From: CF-46 sp963760735
Lineage (GTDB): Bacteria; Chloroflexota; Limnocylindria; Limnocylindrales; CSP1-4
Length of the DNA stretch: 64,000 nt
Direction of reading: 5' to 3'
Assembly (NCBI GenBank): GCA_963760735.1
Contig: CAVXEB010000002.1
Location: 310,001 to 374,000, forward strand
Shown: positions 25,092 to 34,394 of the stretch, piece after piece
Layout of the letters: every line of letters starts with the position of its first letter
Numbering within the stretch: the stretch's first letter is position 1
The notes under the pieces: generated by a model
Database searches by the model: none
The model's input: only the letters and a program-made list of their open reading frames with translations
What the model was told of the DNA's origin: nothing
Position numbers and translations under genes: made by a program

Positions 25092-25775
25092 TCAGCCCTG
25101 CGGCGCGATGATCACGTACTTCCCGTACCAGGCAGCGTCGTAGGTCGGCGTCGCGTCCGTCTGGGTGTACGTGGCGAACGTCGAGTACGTGGAAGCCGTG
25201 TACCAGCGGTGGGTGTATCCGTTCGGGTCGCTGATCGCGATGGTCCCGAGCTGGAACTGCGTCGTCTGGTTCGGGTTGCCGTAGGACCGGATCCCGGTCA
25301 TCACCACCGCGTGCCTGCCGTGCTGGACGAGGAGCCCGACGGGCTTGCCCCACCAGGCGATCAGGCTTGCCGCCCGGTTCAGGGCGATCATCCGGCTGCT
25401 GTACGCCTCGTACCGATAGATCGTCGGCTTCGACGTGAGTCGCGAGTAGTACGTCGCGGCGCGCGACCAGCCCAGCGGATCCGACCCACGCTGGATCGCG
25501 TTGTTCAGCGCGTCCCGCGCCTGAGCGAACCGCAGGACATTCATCTGCGAGAGATTCAGGTCGCGCCGGGCGATCATGTTCATCATCATCGCCGTCGATG
25601 CGGCGGTGCAGGTCCGGCTGTCGACCTGGCGCTCGAACGAGCCGACGAAGTACACGTCACGGCCGTAGAGAGGCGCGGCCGCGGCGGCGGGCGTGATCCC
25701 GAGGCTCGCCAGCCACAGGGCGACGAACGCGCCGACGGCAATCAGACGGTGGGGGCGGCGGAGGCGAGCGGTCAT
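25092..25775 (-). CDS. Secreted C39-like papain-fold cysteine peptidase
   Basis: A 227-residue exported protein: signal peptide 1-34 (hydrophobic 11-30, AxA cleavage near 32-34), then a peptidase C39-like core. Gln50 and Cys56 (RQVDSRTCTAAS) fit the oxyanion and nucleophile positions, His155 lies in HGRHAVVMTG, and Asp183 in ISDP, completing a Cys-His-Asp triad. The substrate is unknown; no ABC bacteriocin exporter is near. ATG 25775 is chosen for its strong ribosome site (GGGAGGAA, five bases upstream). It faces the lipoprotein gene convergently with 15 bases between stops. Confidence 0.7.
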   Translation of the reverse strand: MTARLRRPHRLIAVGAFVALWLASLGITPAAAAAPLYGRDVYFVGSFERQVDSRTCTAASTAMMMNMIARRDLNLSQMNVLRFAQARDALNNAIQRGSDPLGWSRAATYYSRLTSKPTIYRYEAYSSRMIALNRAASLIAWWGKPVGLLVQHGRHAVVMTGIRSYGNPNQTTQFQLGTIAISDPNGYTHRWYTASTYSTFATYTQTDATPTYDAAWYGKYVIIAPQG

Positions 25776-26020
25776 GCCGTTCCTCCCGTCGGACCGGGTC
25801 GACACCGGTTGGGGTCCGGTGGCTCGGCGGTCAATCCAGTTGGCGGTCGCGCTCGCCCATGACGGCCGAAACGAAGGGCCGGACGCTGGGGCGTCGGAGC
25901 CGCTGGCTCAACCCCGATTCTCGGGGGAGCCCATCCAGTCTAGGCGGTCGGGCAACCCCGCCGGTCGATCATCCTCGTGACAGTTGCCCGGGCGCCCGCC
26001 TCGCCGCCAGGGCCCGAATT

Positions 26021-26050
26021 GAACGGCCGGCCCTCGCGGGCCGGCCGTTC
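26021..26050. terminator. Strong hairpin terminator after the importer operon
   Basis: A perfect 13-bp stem (26021-26033 with 26038-26050) closes a four-base TCGC loop, 37 bases past the stop of the substrate-binding protein gene on the minus strand. No T-tract follows. The rest of 25776-26086 holds the upstream region of the C39-like peptidase gene, and no other feature was seen. Confidence 0.7.
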
Positions 26051-26086
26051 CACGGTTCGACGGAGCGGGCCGGAGCCCGACCCCGC

Positions 26087-27289
26087 TCAGTTGCCGTTCG
26101 GGGTGACCTGGACGGTCCCCTTCTTGAAGCTCGTGGCCTTCGTGTCGTCGGTGATGCCCGTCAGGGCAGCCTTGACGAGGTCCGGGTTGTAGGCATCGAT
26201 CGACGGGTCGTTCTTGATGACGCCAGCGTTCTTGGAGACCTTGACGGTCTGCTGCCAGAACACCGGGTCGATGACGCCGACGCCGAGCGGCGACGGCCAG
26301 ACGAGGGCGTTGACCTCGTTCATCATCCACTTCTGGTGCCCCGCGCCGAGCTGGCTGCCGGCGTCGGTCGTGTACTGGACGCAGTCGTCCGGATGGTCGC
26401 GGCAGTAGATCCAGCCCTTCAGGGAGGCCCGGATGAAGCGGGTCGCGACGTCCTTGTTGGTGCCCTGGTCGAGCCACGCCTTGCGGGCGAAGATCGCGTC
26501 CTGGAGCATCGCCACGCGGTAGTCGTTCCAGTTGATGACCGCCAGGTCGTCCGGCGAGTAGAGCTGGCCCGTCTCGGGATTCGTCGCCTCGAGGACCTGG
26601 GCGTACTCGTTGTAGATCATCGCCTCGCCGGCGCTGATCTCGTGGGCCAGGAACGCCTTCATGTCGAAGGCCTGGATCACCTTCTGGAACTGCTTGGTCG
26701 GGTCGCCGTTGGTCTCGAGGCCGGGCGTCAGGCCGCAGGCGAGCAGGCCGGCGGTGACCTCGTACTCGTTGCCGAAGTCCCAGACGCCGACCTTCTTGCC
26801 GGCGAGCTTGCAGGGATCGGCGACGTTATCGGCCTTCCACGTCACCGACAGCGTCCCGGACCGCTGGAAGATCTGGGCGATGTCGATGAGGTCCGAGCCG
26901 CTCTCGCGGGCCTCGAGCACCTTCGGCACCCAGCTGATCGTGAACTCGGGTCCGTCGGCGGCCGATCCGACCTGCTGGGGCACGACGTCCGGGCCACCCG
27001 GCAGGAAGCTGACCGTGAGGTTCTCCGCCTTGAAGTAGCCCTGCTTGTCCGCCGCGAAGTACCCGGCGAACTGGGCCTGCGGGGCCCACTGCAGCTGTAG
27101 CCGGACGGTCGCCGCCTCCGCGGACGAGCTCGCCGGCGCCTGGGATCCGGCGGCGCTCGAGGCGGCCGCCGTCGATGGTGCCGCCGCCGATGCCGCCGGA
27201 GCGGAGGGCGCCGGGGTGGCCCCGCTGCTACAGGCCGCGAAGACGATGGCCGCCACCGCGCCGAGCGCGTAGACGCGCTTCTTGTCCAT
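26087..27289 (-). CDS. NMT1/THI5-type ABC transporter substrate-binding lipoprotein
   Basis: The 400-residue protein has a lipoprotein signal (IVFAAC, Cys20), a Ser/Ala/Pro-rich spacer to about 62, and a type II periplasmic-binding fold with the NMT1/THI5 hallmark LQLQWAPQAQFAGYFAADKQ at about 65-84. Relatives capture thiamine pyrimidine precursors, riboflavin (RibY) or pyrimidines and feed a permease/ATPase pair. It closes an operon of aminotransferase, permease, ATPase, permease and this gene. The neighbouring dihydropyrimidinase and ureidopropionase-like genes suggest a pyrimidine or hydantoin ligand, which is inference. GGAGGAG precedes the ATG at 27289. Confidence 0.85.
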   Translation of the reverse strand: MDKKRVYALGAVAAIVFAACSSGATPAPSAPAASAAAPSTAAASSAAGSQAPASSSAEAATVRLQLQWAPQAQFAGYFAADKQGYFKAENLTVSFLPGGPDVVPQQVGSAADGPEFTISWVPKVLEARESGSDLIDIAQIFQRSGTLSVTWKADNVADPCKLAGKKVGVWDFGNEYEVTAGLLACGLTPGLETNGDPTKQFQKVIQAFDMKAFLAHEISAGEAMIYNEYAQVLEATNPETGQLYSPDDLAVINWNDYRVAMLQDAIFARKAWLDQGTNKDVATRFIRASLKGWIYCRDHPDDCVQYTTDAGSQLGAGHQKWMMNEVNALVWPSPLGVGVIDPVFWQQTVKVSKNAGVIKNDPSIDAYNPDLVKAALTGITDDTKATSFKKGTVQVTPNGN

Positions 27290-27339
27290 GGACTCCTCCT
27301 GCCTCACGCGCGGCCCCACGCCGACGCGTTCTCGGACGC

Positions 27340-27357
27340 GACGATCGCAATCGTCGA
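27340..27357 (-). other. Intercistronic hairpin in the importer operon
   Basis: A perfect 7-bp stem (27340-27346 with 27351-27357) with a CGCA loop lies in the 143-base gap between the permease and binding-protein genes, the largest gap in this operon. Such hairpins often protect or punctuate mRNA so that binding protein is made in excess. No T-run follows. No FMN or TPP riboswitch motif was recognised here. Confidence 0.3.
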
Positions 27358-27432
27358 GGGCGGAAGGATACGACCTCCGGTCGGGTCCGTGGCGTCGATT
27401 TCGGCTCGAATCCGTTCCCGTTCGGCGGCCGA

Positions 27433-28304
27433 TCAGGCGTCGCCGCGCTGGGTCGTGTGCCACGGGATCACGAGCCGCTCGACGACCACGACGATCAGGT
27501 AGAACACGATCCCGGTCGCTGCCCCGAGCAGGATCGCGGCCCAGGTGACGTCGAACTTCAGGGCGCTGGCGCTCTGGACGATCATCCGGCCGAGGACGGT
27601 CGACGATCCGCCGAAGTACTCGGCGACGATCGCCCCGATCAGGCTGAGCGTCGTGGCCACCTTCATCGCCGTGAAGAAGTACGGTAGGGCATTCGGGATC
27701 CGGACCTTGCGCAGGATCGTCCCATCGCTCGCCGCGTACGACCGCATCAGCTCCAGCGACGACGGATCCACGTCGACGAGCCCGCGCAGGACGTTGGCCA
27801 TGACCGGGAAGAAGACGAGGACCGCGGCCATCAGCGCCTTCGACAGGGGGCTGATCAGCCCGAACCAGTTGTTGAGGAGCGGCGCGAACGCGATGATCGG
27901 GACGGCGTTGGCCATGACCGCGAGCGGCAGGAGGACTCCCCGGGCAGTCACGAATCGGGCCGAGGTGAACGCCACGAGGAGCCCGGCGACCGTCCCGATC
28001 AGCAGGCCGAGGAGCGCCTCCTGGAGGGTGGCGATCGCCGACGGAAGGAGCGCGAACCGGCCCTCCGCCCAGTTCGCCTGGAGCGCCGCGAGAATGGCCG
28101 ACGGCTTCGGGAACACGAACGTCTGGAGGTTCAGCGCCCCGACGGCCAGCTCCCAGACGGCGATCACGGCCACGAACACGAGGACCGCCGGCAGGTACCA
28201 GGCGATCGCCCGCAGCAGCCGCGGTCCGCGGCCGGCGCCGCGCCGGCCGGCCGCGCCGACCGGCGCCGCGGCCGCGGAGCCGTCCGCTCCGCCGGCAGCC
28301 ACGC

Positions 28305-28308
<4 letters not shown>
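27433..28308 (-). CDS. ABC transporter permease (BPD_transp_1, NMT1-type system)
   Basis: A 291-residue inner-membrane permease with about six helices and the cytoplasmic EAA-type loop (LELMRSYAASDGTILRKVRI) that docks onto the ATPase. The N-terminal 35 residues are an Ala/Gly/Arg-rich cytoplasmic lead. It shares clear similarity with the second permease at 29238-30164 (same LELMRSYAAS loop), so the importer probably uses a heterodimer. Its ATG overlaps the stop of the ATPase gene (ATGA, 28305-28308). The family (SsuC/TauC/ThiX-like) transports small nitrogen or sulfur organics; specificity comes from the binding protein. Confidence 0.88.
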
Positions 28309-29216
<908 letters not shown>

Positions 29217-29237
29217 CGGTCGAGTCTCCTCGGTCGG

Positions 29238-30164
29238 TCAGGCGTCCGCGGGCCGGCGGCCACGGAGGACCGCCCACTCGAGCACCGCGATGATCAGGTA
29301 GAAGGCGATCCCGAGCAGCCCGGCGATGATGATCGCCGCCCACAGCTTCTCGGGGCCCGTGATGTAGTACTGGTTGAACGTGATGATCACTCGGCCCAGG
29401 CCGTCGGCGATCCCGCCCGGACCCTCACCGATGATCGCGCCGACGATGCTGGCCGTCGCGGCGATCTTCAGGGCAGTGAACAGGTACGGCAGGGAGGCAG
29501 GAACGCGCAGCCGCCGATAGATCGTCCAGCGCGATGCGGCATACGAGCGCATCAGCTCGAGCGCGCGAGGATCGAACGAGCGGAGGCCGCGGATCATCGC
29601 GATCGTCACGGGGAAGAAGGTCAGGTACGTCGCGATCACGACGACGGACATGGCGTTCGCGCCGAAGGCGAAGACGATCAGCGGGGCGAGGGCGATGATC
29701 GGCACGGTCTGGCTCGCGACGACGTACGGGACCAGGGCCCGCTCCATGAGCCGTGAATGGACGAAGATCGTCGCGAGGACGAGCCCGATCGCGGTCCCCA
29801 GGACGAACCCGGCGAAGGCCTCGCGGAACGTGTAGAGCGCCGCGTCGACGAGGAAGCGCCCGACCGACCGGTCCGCGCCGCGCTGCCATGGCTCGTTGAA
29901 TGTCAGGGCGATGTTCCAGACATGGGGCAGGTTGAGGTCGTTCGCGAACGCCCAGCGAAACGGCGGGTTCCACAGGACCGGCGAGCCGGGTTGGGCCAGC
30001 GGCGCCCGCCACGGCGTCCCGCCGAGGAACTTCAGGCCCTCCCAGACGATGACGACGATCGCGATGACGGCCAGACCGACGAGGAGCCCACGGAGACGTC
30101 CCCGGCGCGGGCCGGCCGGCGTGACGGCCGATAGCCCGCCGCGCGTGGCGGCCGCGGTCGCCAT
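29238..30164 (-). CDS. ABC transporter permease (BPD_transp_1), second copy
   Basis: A 308-residue permease with about six or seven helices; the first is at about 25-45 (LRGLLVGLAVIAIVVIVWEG). It has an EAA-type loop (LELMRSYAASRWTIYRRLRV). A long extracytoplasmic segment after TM1 (about 50-115, with APLAQPGSPVLWNPPFRW) is absent from its partner at 27433-28308 and may face the binding protein. The start is four bases after the aminotransferase stop, so both are co-translated. Same importer as the neighbouring ATPase. Confidence 0.87.
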   Translation of the reverse strand: MATAAATRGGLSAVTPAGPRRGRLRGLLVGLAVIAIVVIVWEGLKFLGGTPWRAPLAQPGSPVLWNPPFRWAFANDLNLPHVWNIALTFNEPWQRGADRSVGRFLVDAALYTFREAFAGFVLGTAIGLVLATIFVHSRLMERALVPYVVASQTVPIIALAPLIVFAFGANAMSVVVIATYLTFFPVTIAMIRGLRSFDPRALELMRSYAASRWTIYRRLRVPASLPYLFTALKIAATASIVGAIIGEGPGGIADGLGRVIITFNQYYITGPEKLWAAIIIAGLLGIAFYLIIAVLEWAVLRGRRPADA

Positions 30165-30168
30165 CGAC

Positions 30169-31503
30169 CTAGCCCGTGACGGCCTGGTCCGCGATGTCCA
30201 GGGCGTCGTCGATGATCGCGAACCCCTCCGCCAGCTGCTCCTCGGTGATGCACAGCGGCGGGTTCGTGTGGATGCCGTTGTTCGCGATCATCGTGTAGAG
30301 CCCGTGCTCGCGGAGATGCCTGCCGACGGCCTTCATCTCGTCGCTCGTGCCGTTGAACGCGGTCATCGGGGTCCACGGGTCCCGGCTCCGGACGAGCTCG
30401 ATGATCCCGAACAGGCCGAGGTTCCGATGCGAGCCGACCGACGGGTGCTTCGCGGCGAGGTCCTCGTGATGGCGCCGCATCACCGGCCCGAGACGGGCGG
30501 CGTTCTCGATCAGGCCGTCCTCCTCGTAGACCGCGATGTTCGCGAGGGCCGCCGCGCATGACACGGCGTGCGAGGAGTAGGTCAGGCCGCCGTAGTAGAA
30601 CGCGCTCTCGAAGTGCTCCGCGATCCTGTGGTTCATGGCGACGGCGCCGAGCGGGAGATACGACGAGGTCAGGCCCTTCGCCATCGTCAGCAGGTCCGGA
30701 ACGGTGTCCCAGTGCTGGACCGCGAACCACTTGCCGGTCCGCCCGAAGCCCGCCATCACCTCGTCGGCGACCATCAGGATCCCGTGGCGGTCGCACAGCT
30801 CGCGAACGCCCTGGATGTAGCCGTCCGGCGGGATCAGGATCCCGTTCGTCCCGACGATCGTCTCGAGGAAGATCGCGGCGATCGTGTGCGGGCCCTCGTA
30901 GCGGATCACGTCCTCGAGGCCCTGGAGCGCCTCGGCGGCGGGACGCGACTCCTGCTCGCCCCAGCGATGGGTGTCCGGATAGCGATGGACGCCGACGAGG
31001 GCGGGCTCGTTCGCCCAGCGACGCGGATCGCCGGTGAGGGTCATCGCCCCGAGCGTCGCGCCGTGGTAGGCGCGATAGCGGGCAAGGATCTTGTGGCGCC
31101 CGGTGAACGCCCGGGCCAGCTTGATCGCGTTCTCGATCGCCTCGGCGCCACCGAGCGTGAGGAAGACCTTGTCGAGGTCGCCGGGGAGGATCTCGGCGAG
31201 CTTCGCGCCGAGCCGTGCCCGGGGCTCCGTGGCGAACGCCGGCTGCACGTACTGGAGCTTCGTCGCCTGGGCGGTGATCGCGTCGATCACCCGGCGATCG
31301 CCGTGGCCGATGTTCACCGACATCAGCTGGCTGTTGAAGTCGAGGATCCGCTGGCCCTCGGGCGTGTAGAGGTAGACGCCCTCGGCCCGGTCGATGGCGA
31401 TCGGGTCGATCGCGCCCTGGGCGGACCACGAGAAGAAGGTGTGGGCTCGGCTGAGGGCGACGATCTCGGCGCTCGACATCGTGCTCGCGGATTCGACGGC
31501 CAT
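30169..31503 (-). CDS. Class III PLP aminotransferase (omega-amino acid : pyruvate type)
   Basis: The 444-residue enzyme has the class III fold: YHG (146-148), the PLP-phosphate and ring sites with Asp247 in VADEVMAGFGRTG, and Schiff-base Lys276 in TMAKGLTSS. Relatives transaminate beta-alanine, beta-aminoisobutyrate, GABA or taurine with pyruvate. Beta-alanine is the product of uracil breakdown by dihydropyrimidinase and beta-ureidopropionase, both encoded nearby, so beta-alanine aminotransferase is the favoured role (inference). It is first in the operon and is followed after four bases by the permease. ATG 31503 starts the family match; the 155-codon extension upstream is non-coding in character. 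Confidence 0.85.
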   Translation of the reverse strand: MAVESASTMSSAEIVALSRAHTFFSWSAQGAIDPIAIDRAEGVYLYTPEGQRILDFNSQLMSVNIGHGDRRVIDAITAQATKLQYVQPAFATEPRARLGAKLAEILPGDLDKVFLTLGGAEAIENAIKLARAFTGRHKILARYRAYHGATLGAMTLTGDPRRWANEPALVGVHRYPDTHRWGEQESRPAAEALQGLEDVIRYEGPHTIAAIFLETIVGTNGILIPPDGYIQGVRELCDRHGILMVADEVMAGFGRTGKWFAVQHWDTVPDLLTMAKGLTSSYLPLGAVAMNHRIAEHFESAFYYGGLTYSSHAVSCAAALANIAVYEEDGLIENAARLGPVMRRHHEDLAAKHPSVGSHRNLGLFGIIELVRSRDPWTPMTAFNGTSDEMKAVGRHLREHGLYTMIANNGIHTNPPLCITEEQLAEGFAIIDDALDIADQAVTG

Positions 31504-31543
31504 GGACGGCTCCCGCTCGGTTCGGTGAGGACGTGCCGCGATT

Positions 31544-31596
31544 GTCGCAGATGGCGCGACCGGCGCCGGGCCGCCGTTTCCGCTCCGGTCTGCGAC
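31544..31596. promoter_or_regulatory. Inverted repeat between the importer operon and the MFS gene
   Basis: Eight-base arms GTCGCAGA (31544-31551) and TCTGCGAC (31589-31596) are perfect inverted copies, 37 bases apart, in the 107-base divergent intergenic region. They could be paired operator half-sites for a regulator of both units. An 8-base match in this length can arise by chance, so support is weak. Confidence 0.25.
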
Positions 31597-31610
31597 TACG
31601 ATTCGGCGCT

Positions 31611-32867
31611 GTGACATCCCCATCCCTGTGGCGACACGCCGACTTCCTGAAGCTCTGGGCGGGTCAGACGGTGTCCGAGCTGGGCTCGGTCGTGACGCGC
31701 ACCGCCGTGCCGCTCGTCGCCCTGCTCGTCCTCGGGGCGGGACCCTTCGAGATGGCGCTCCTCGTGGTCGCCGGGAGCCTGGCGGTGCTCCTCGTCGGCC
31801 TGTTTGCCGGGGCCTGGGTGGACCGGCTCCGGCGTCGACCCCTGCTGATCGCCACGGATGCGATCCGGGCGGTCCTCCTGTTCTCGATCCCGGTGGCCTA
31901 CGCCACGGGCGTGCTGCGGATGGAGCAGCTCTATCTCGTGACGTTCGTCGAGGGTTGCCTCGGGTCATTGTTCAACGCGGCCTATCCCGCCTACGTCCCA
32001 TCGCTCATCGGCGTCGATCGTGTCGTCGAGGGCAACAGCAAGCTCGCCACGAGCTCTTCGCTCGCCGAGATCGGCGGTCCCGGGCTGGCCGGCGCCCTGG
32101 TCCAGGTGTTCAGCGCGCCGTTCGCGATCCTCGTCGACGCCGTCTCGTTCGGCGTCTCCGCGCTGTCGCTCGTCTTCATCCGGACCCCGGAGCCGCCACG
32201 TCCCGCCCGGACGGAGGCCACGCCCATCCGGCAGGAGATCGTCGAGGGCCTCCGGCTGGTCCTCCATCATCGGATCCTCTTCGCGATCGCGATGCGTTCC
32301 GTCGTCGCCCACGTCGCCGGCTCGTTCTTCGGCGTCCTGTACACGATCTACCTGATCGACGATCTCCACCTCACGCCGTTCCTGCTCGGGGTCGTCGTGT
32401 CAGCGGGTGGCGTCGGGGCCCTCGTCGGCTCGCTCTTCGCCTCGCGCGTCATCCGCTCCCTGGGCCTCGGTCCGGCGCTGATCTGGACCGCGGTCGGAGC
32501 GTCGGTGGTCGGCATCCTGACCCCGCTCGCGCAGGGGCCGCTGGTCGTGGCAACCCTCATGGTGCTCATCCCGCAACTGGTCGGCGACGGCCTCCAGACC
32601 ATCGAGGGCGTTGCCGAGCTGTCCCTGATCCAGGGGCTCAGCCCGGATCGGATCCTCGGTCGGGTCAACGCGACGCTCGAGGTGTTCTCGCACGGGATCG
32701 CCTACCCGATCGGGGCGCTCACCGCGGCCGCCGTGGCAGGCGAGATCGGTGTCCGGGGCGGGATCGCCATCGGCTGGGCGGGCATGGCGGCCTCGATCCT
32801 GTTCCTCGTCCTGTCGCCCCTCCCCCGCATCCGGACGACGTCGGACGAGGCGGCCTTCGCGGGTTGA
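31611..32867 (+). CDS. MFS transporter (MFS_3 / enterobactin exporter-like)
   Basis: A 418-residue membrane protein with about 12 helices, beginning LWRHADFLKLWAGQTVSELG, a signature of the MFS_3/EntS-like efflux group. The cytoplasmic loop after helix 2 carries DRLRRRPLLIATD, and the central loop at about 185-205 is Pro/Arg-rich. It probably exports a small hydrophobic or amphiphilic compound by proton antiport; the substrate is unknown. GTG 31611 is preferred because it directly precedes the conserved N-terminus, while an ATG 26 codons upstream adds a basic tail. Divergent from the aminotransferase operon. Confidence 0.83.
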   Translation: MTSPSLWRHADFLKLWAGQTVSELGSVVTRTAVPLVALLVLGAGPFEMALLVVAGSLAVLLVGLFAGAWVDRLRRRPLLIATDAIRAVLLFSIPVAYATGVLRMEQLYLVTFVEGCLGSLFNAAYPAYVPSLIGVDRVVEGNSKLATSSSLAEIGGPGLAGALVQVFSAPFAILVDAVSFGVSALSLVFIRTPEPPRPARTEATPIRQEIVEGLRLVLHHRILFAIAMRSVVAHVAGSFFGVLYTIYLIDDLHLTPFLLGVVVSAGGVGALVGSLFASRVIRSLGLGPALIWTAVGASVVGILTPLAQGPLVVATLMVLIPQLVGDGLQTIEGVAELSLIQGLSPDRILGRVNATLEVFSHGIAYPIGALTAAAVAGEIGVRGGIAIGWAGMAASILFLVLSPLPRIRTTSDEAAFAG

Positions 32868-32965
32868 GCAGCCCGGCGTTCATGACGGCGCCTGACGCGT
32901 TTCCGACGGACTCTAGGATGGACGGAGCCCCCCGATCCTCCGGCACGCACTCCGAGGAGCTGACG

Positions 32966-33331
32966 ATGGACCACGCGGCCTTCCAGGACTGGCTCAACCG
33001 CTACATCGACGGTTGGCGCATCGGTGACAGGACCGCGATCGGCGACCTGTTCAGCGCCGACGCCCGCTACTTCTACGGACCCTTCCGCGATCCGGTCGTC
33101 GGGCGCGACGCGATCGTCGCCGACTGGACGGGCGAGCCGGACGCGCCGGGCTCCTGGGAGGCCGAATACCGGCCGCTCGCGGTCGACGGCGACACCGCGG
33201 TGGCCATCGGCGAGTCGCGCTACGACAACGGCAAGACGTACAGCAACATCTTCGTCTGCACGTTCGACGCCGACCGCCGCTGCAGCGAGTTCCGCGAGTG
33301 GTTCATGGAGAAGAAGAGCCCGAAGAGCTGA
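32966..33331 (+). CDS. SnoaL/NTF2-like small protein
   Basis: The 121-residue protein has the cone-fold pattern of NTF2/SnoaL-like enzymes: an N-terminal helix (FQDWLNRYIDGWRIGD), DLFSADARYFYGPF, VVGRDAIVADW, and four to five C-terminal strands (YRPLAVDGDTAVAIGESRY, TYSNIFVCTFD, CSEFREWFMEK). The fold hosts isomerases, hydratases and binding proteins, so the reaction cannot be called. GAGGAG lies upstream of ATG 32966, which excludes longer frames. It is downstream of the MFS gene by about 100 bases. Confidence 0.8.
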   Translation: MDHAAFQDWLNRYIDGWRIGDRTAIGDLFSADARYFYGPFRDPVVGRDAIVADWTGEPDAPGSWEAEYRPLAVDGDTAVAIGESRYDNGKTYSNIFVCTFDADRRCSEFREWFMEKKSPKS

Positions 33332-33343
33332 CCGAGGCGCCCG

Positions 33344-34285
33344 TCAGGGCCGGATGACGGTCAGGGCGCCCGGTTCGCTGACGGCGGACAGCCAGTCGGC
33401 CTCGTGGTGATCGCCGTCGACCTGGACCGGCTCGGGTGGCTCCGAGGTCACCCGGACGTGGCGGGCGCGGAGCCGCATCGAGCGCCGGCGGTGGTGCGGC
33501 GGATCGTGTGTCGCGAGCAGCACCTCGGCGACGCCGGCCAGCCCCCCGGTGGCGCCCGTCCCGCGGATCACGACGACGTCGAGGAGGCCGTCGGACGGAT
33601 CGAACGGGCGGCGCGGGCCGACGAGCCCGGGCAGGAGCTGGCCGCAGTTGGCGAGCATCACCACGACGCCGCCGACCTCGTACGTTCGATCGTCCGCCTC
33701 GATCCTGAACCGGACCGGCCGCACCCGGGCGGCCTCCCGCGCTGTCGACATCACGTAGGCGCCGAAGCCGAACCGGCGCTTCAGGTCCGTCGTCGCGCCC
33801 GCCATCACGCGGGCGTCGAACCCCAGGCCGCAGGCGACGACGAACGACCGGCTGCCGTCGGGCTCATGAGCGCCCGCCGATCCCCACGACGCGACGCCGA
33901 CGTCGACCGACTCCGGACGCCCGGTCTCGATCAGCCGGATGGCCGCGGGGAGCCGCCGCGGGACGCCGACCGCGGACGCGAACACGTTGCCCGTGCCGGC
34001 CGGGACGATCGCGATCGGGACGCCGCTTCGCATGAGGGGCTCGGCGACATCGCGGATCGTGCCGTCGCCACCGATCGCCACGACGAGGGACGCGGAGCGC
34101 GCCTCGGCGAGCGCCGCGCGGGCCGCCTCCGGCGTGGTGTCGGAGACGACCGCGCCGCGTCCGGTCCGGGCCTCGACGGCCGCCACCACCGACGCGACGA
34201 TGCGCTCGCGGCGGTCGGCATCGTGAAGACGCGACGCGCGGGGATTGACGACGACGAGGGGCGCTCCCGGCGGCTGATCAGGCAT
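33344..34285 (-). CDS. Diacylglycerol/lipid kinase family protein (YegS/DagK-like)
   Basis: The 313-residue protein has the DAGK catalytic domain: VVVNPRAS, GGDGTIRDVAEPLM (nucleotide loop), PAGTGNVFAS and the second-domain Asp-rich metal site region (FDPSDGLLDVVVI). These ATP-dependent kinases phosphorylate diacylglycerol or related lipids at the inner leaflet. ATG 34285 gives a normal family length; a frame extending 54 codons upstream overlaps the divergent amidohydrolase start. Convergent with the NTF2-like gene (stops 12 bases apart). Confidence 0.85.
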   Translation of the reverse strand: MPDQPPGAPLVVVNPRASRLHDADRRERIVASVVAAVEARTGRGAVVSDTTPEAARAALAEARSASLVVAIGGDGTIRDVAEPLMRSGVPIAIVPAGTGNVFASAVGVPRRLPAAIRLIETGRPESVDVGVASWGSAGAHEPDGSRSFVVACGLGFDARVMAGATTDLKRRFGFGAYVMSTAREAARVRPVRFRIEADDRTYEVGGVVVMLANCGQLLPGLVGPRRPFDPSDGLLDVVVIRGTGATGGLAGVAEVLLATHDPPHHRRRSMRLRARHVRVTSEPPEPVQVDGDHHEADWLSAVSEPGALTVIRP

Positions 34286-34394
34286 CGCGGCCAGTGTGCG
34301 ACAGCAGAGGCCATCGGACTCGCGGTGGATCACGCTCGGCCGCGGTGCGCCGGTGTACCCTCTCCCCTTCTCAGAACGTGCGAGGTGGTGCCCG

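Noticed and set aside
27290..27432. Possible FMN or TPP riboswitch before the NMT1/THI5-type binding-protein gene
   Set aside because: None of the conserved core elements of either class are visible; only a 7-bp hairpin is present.
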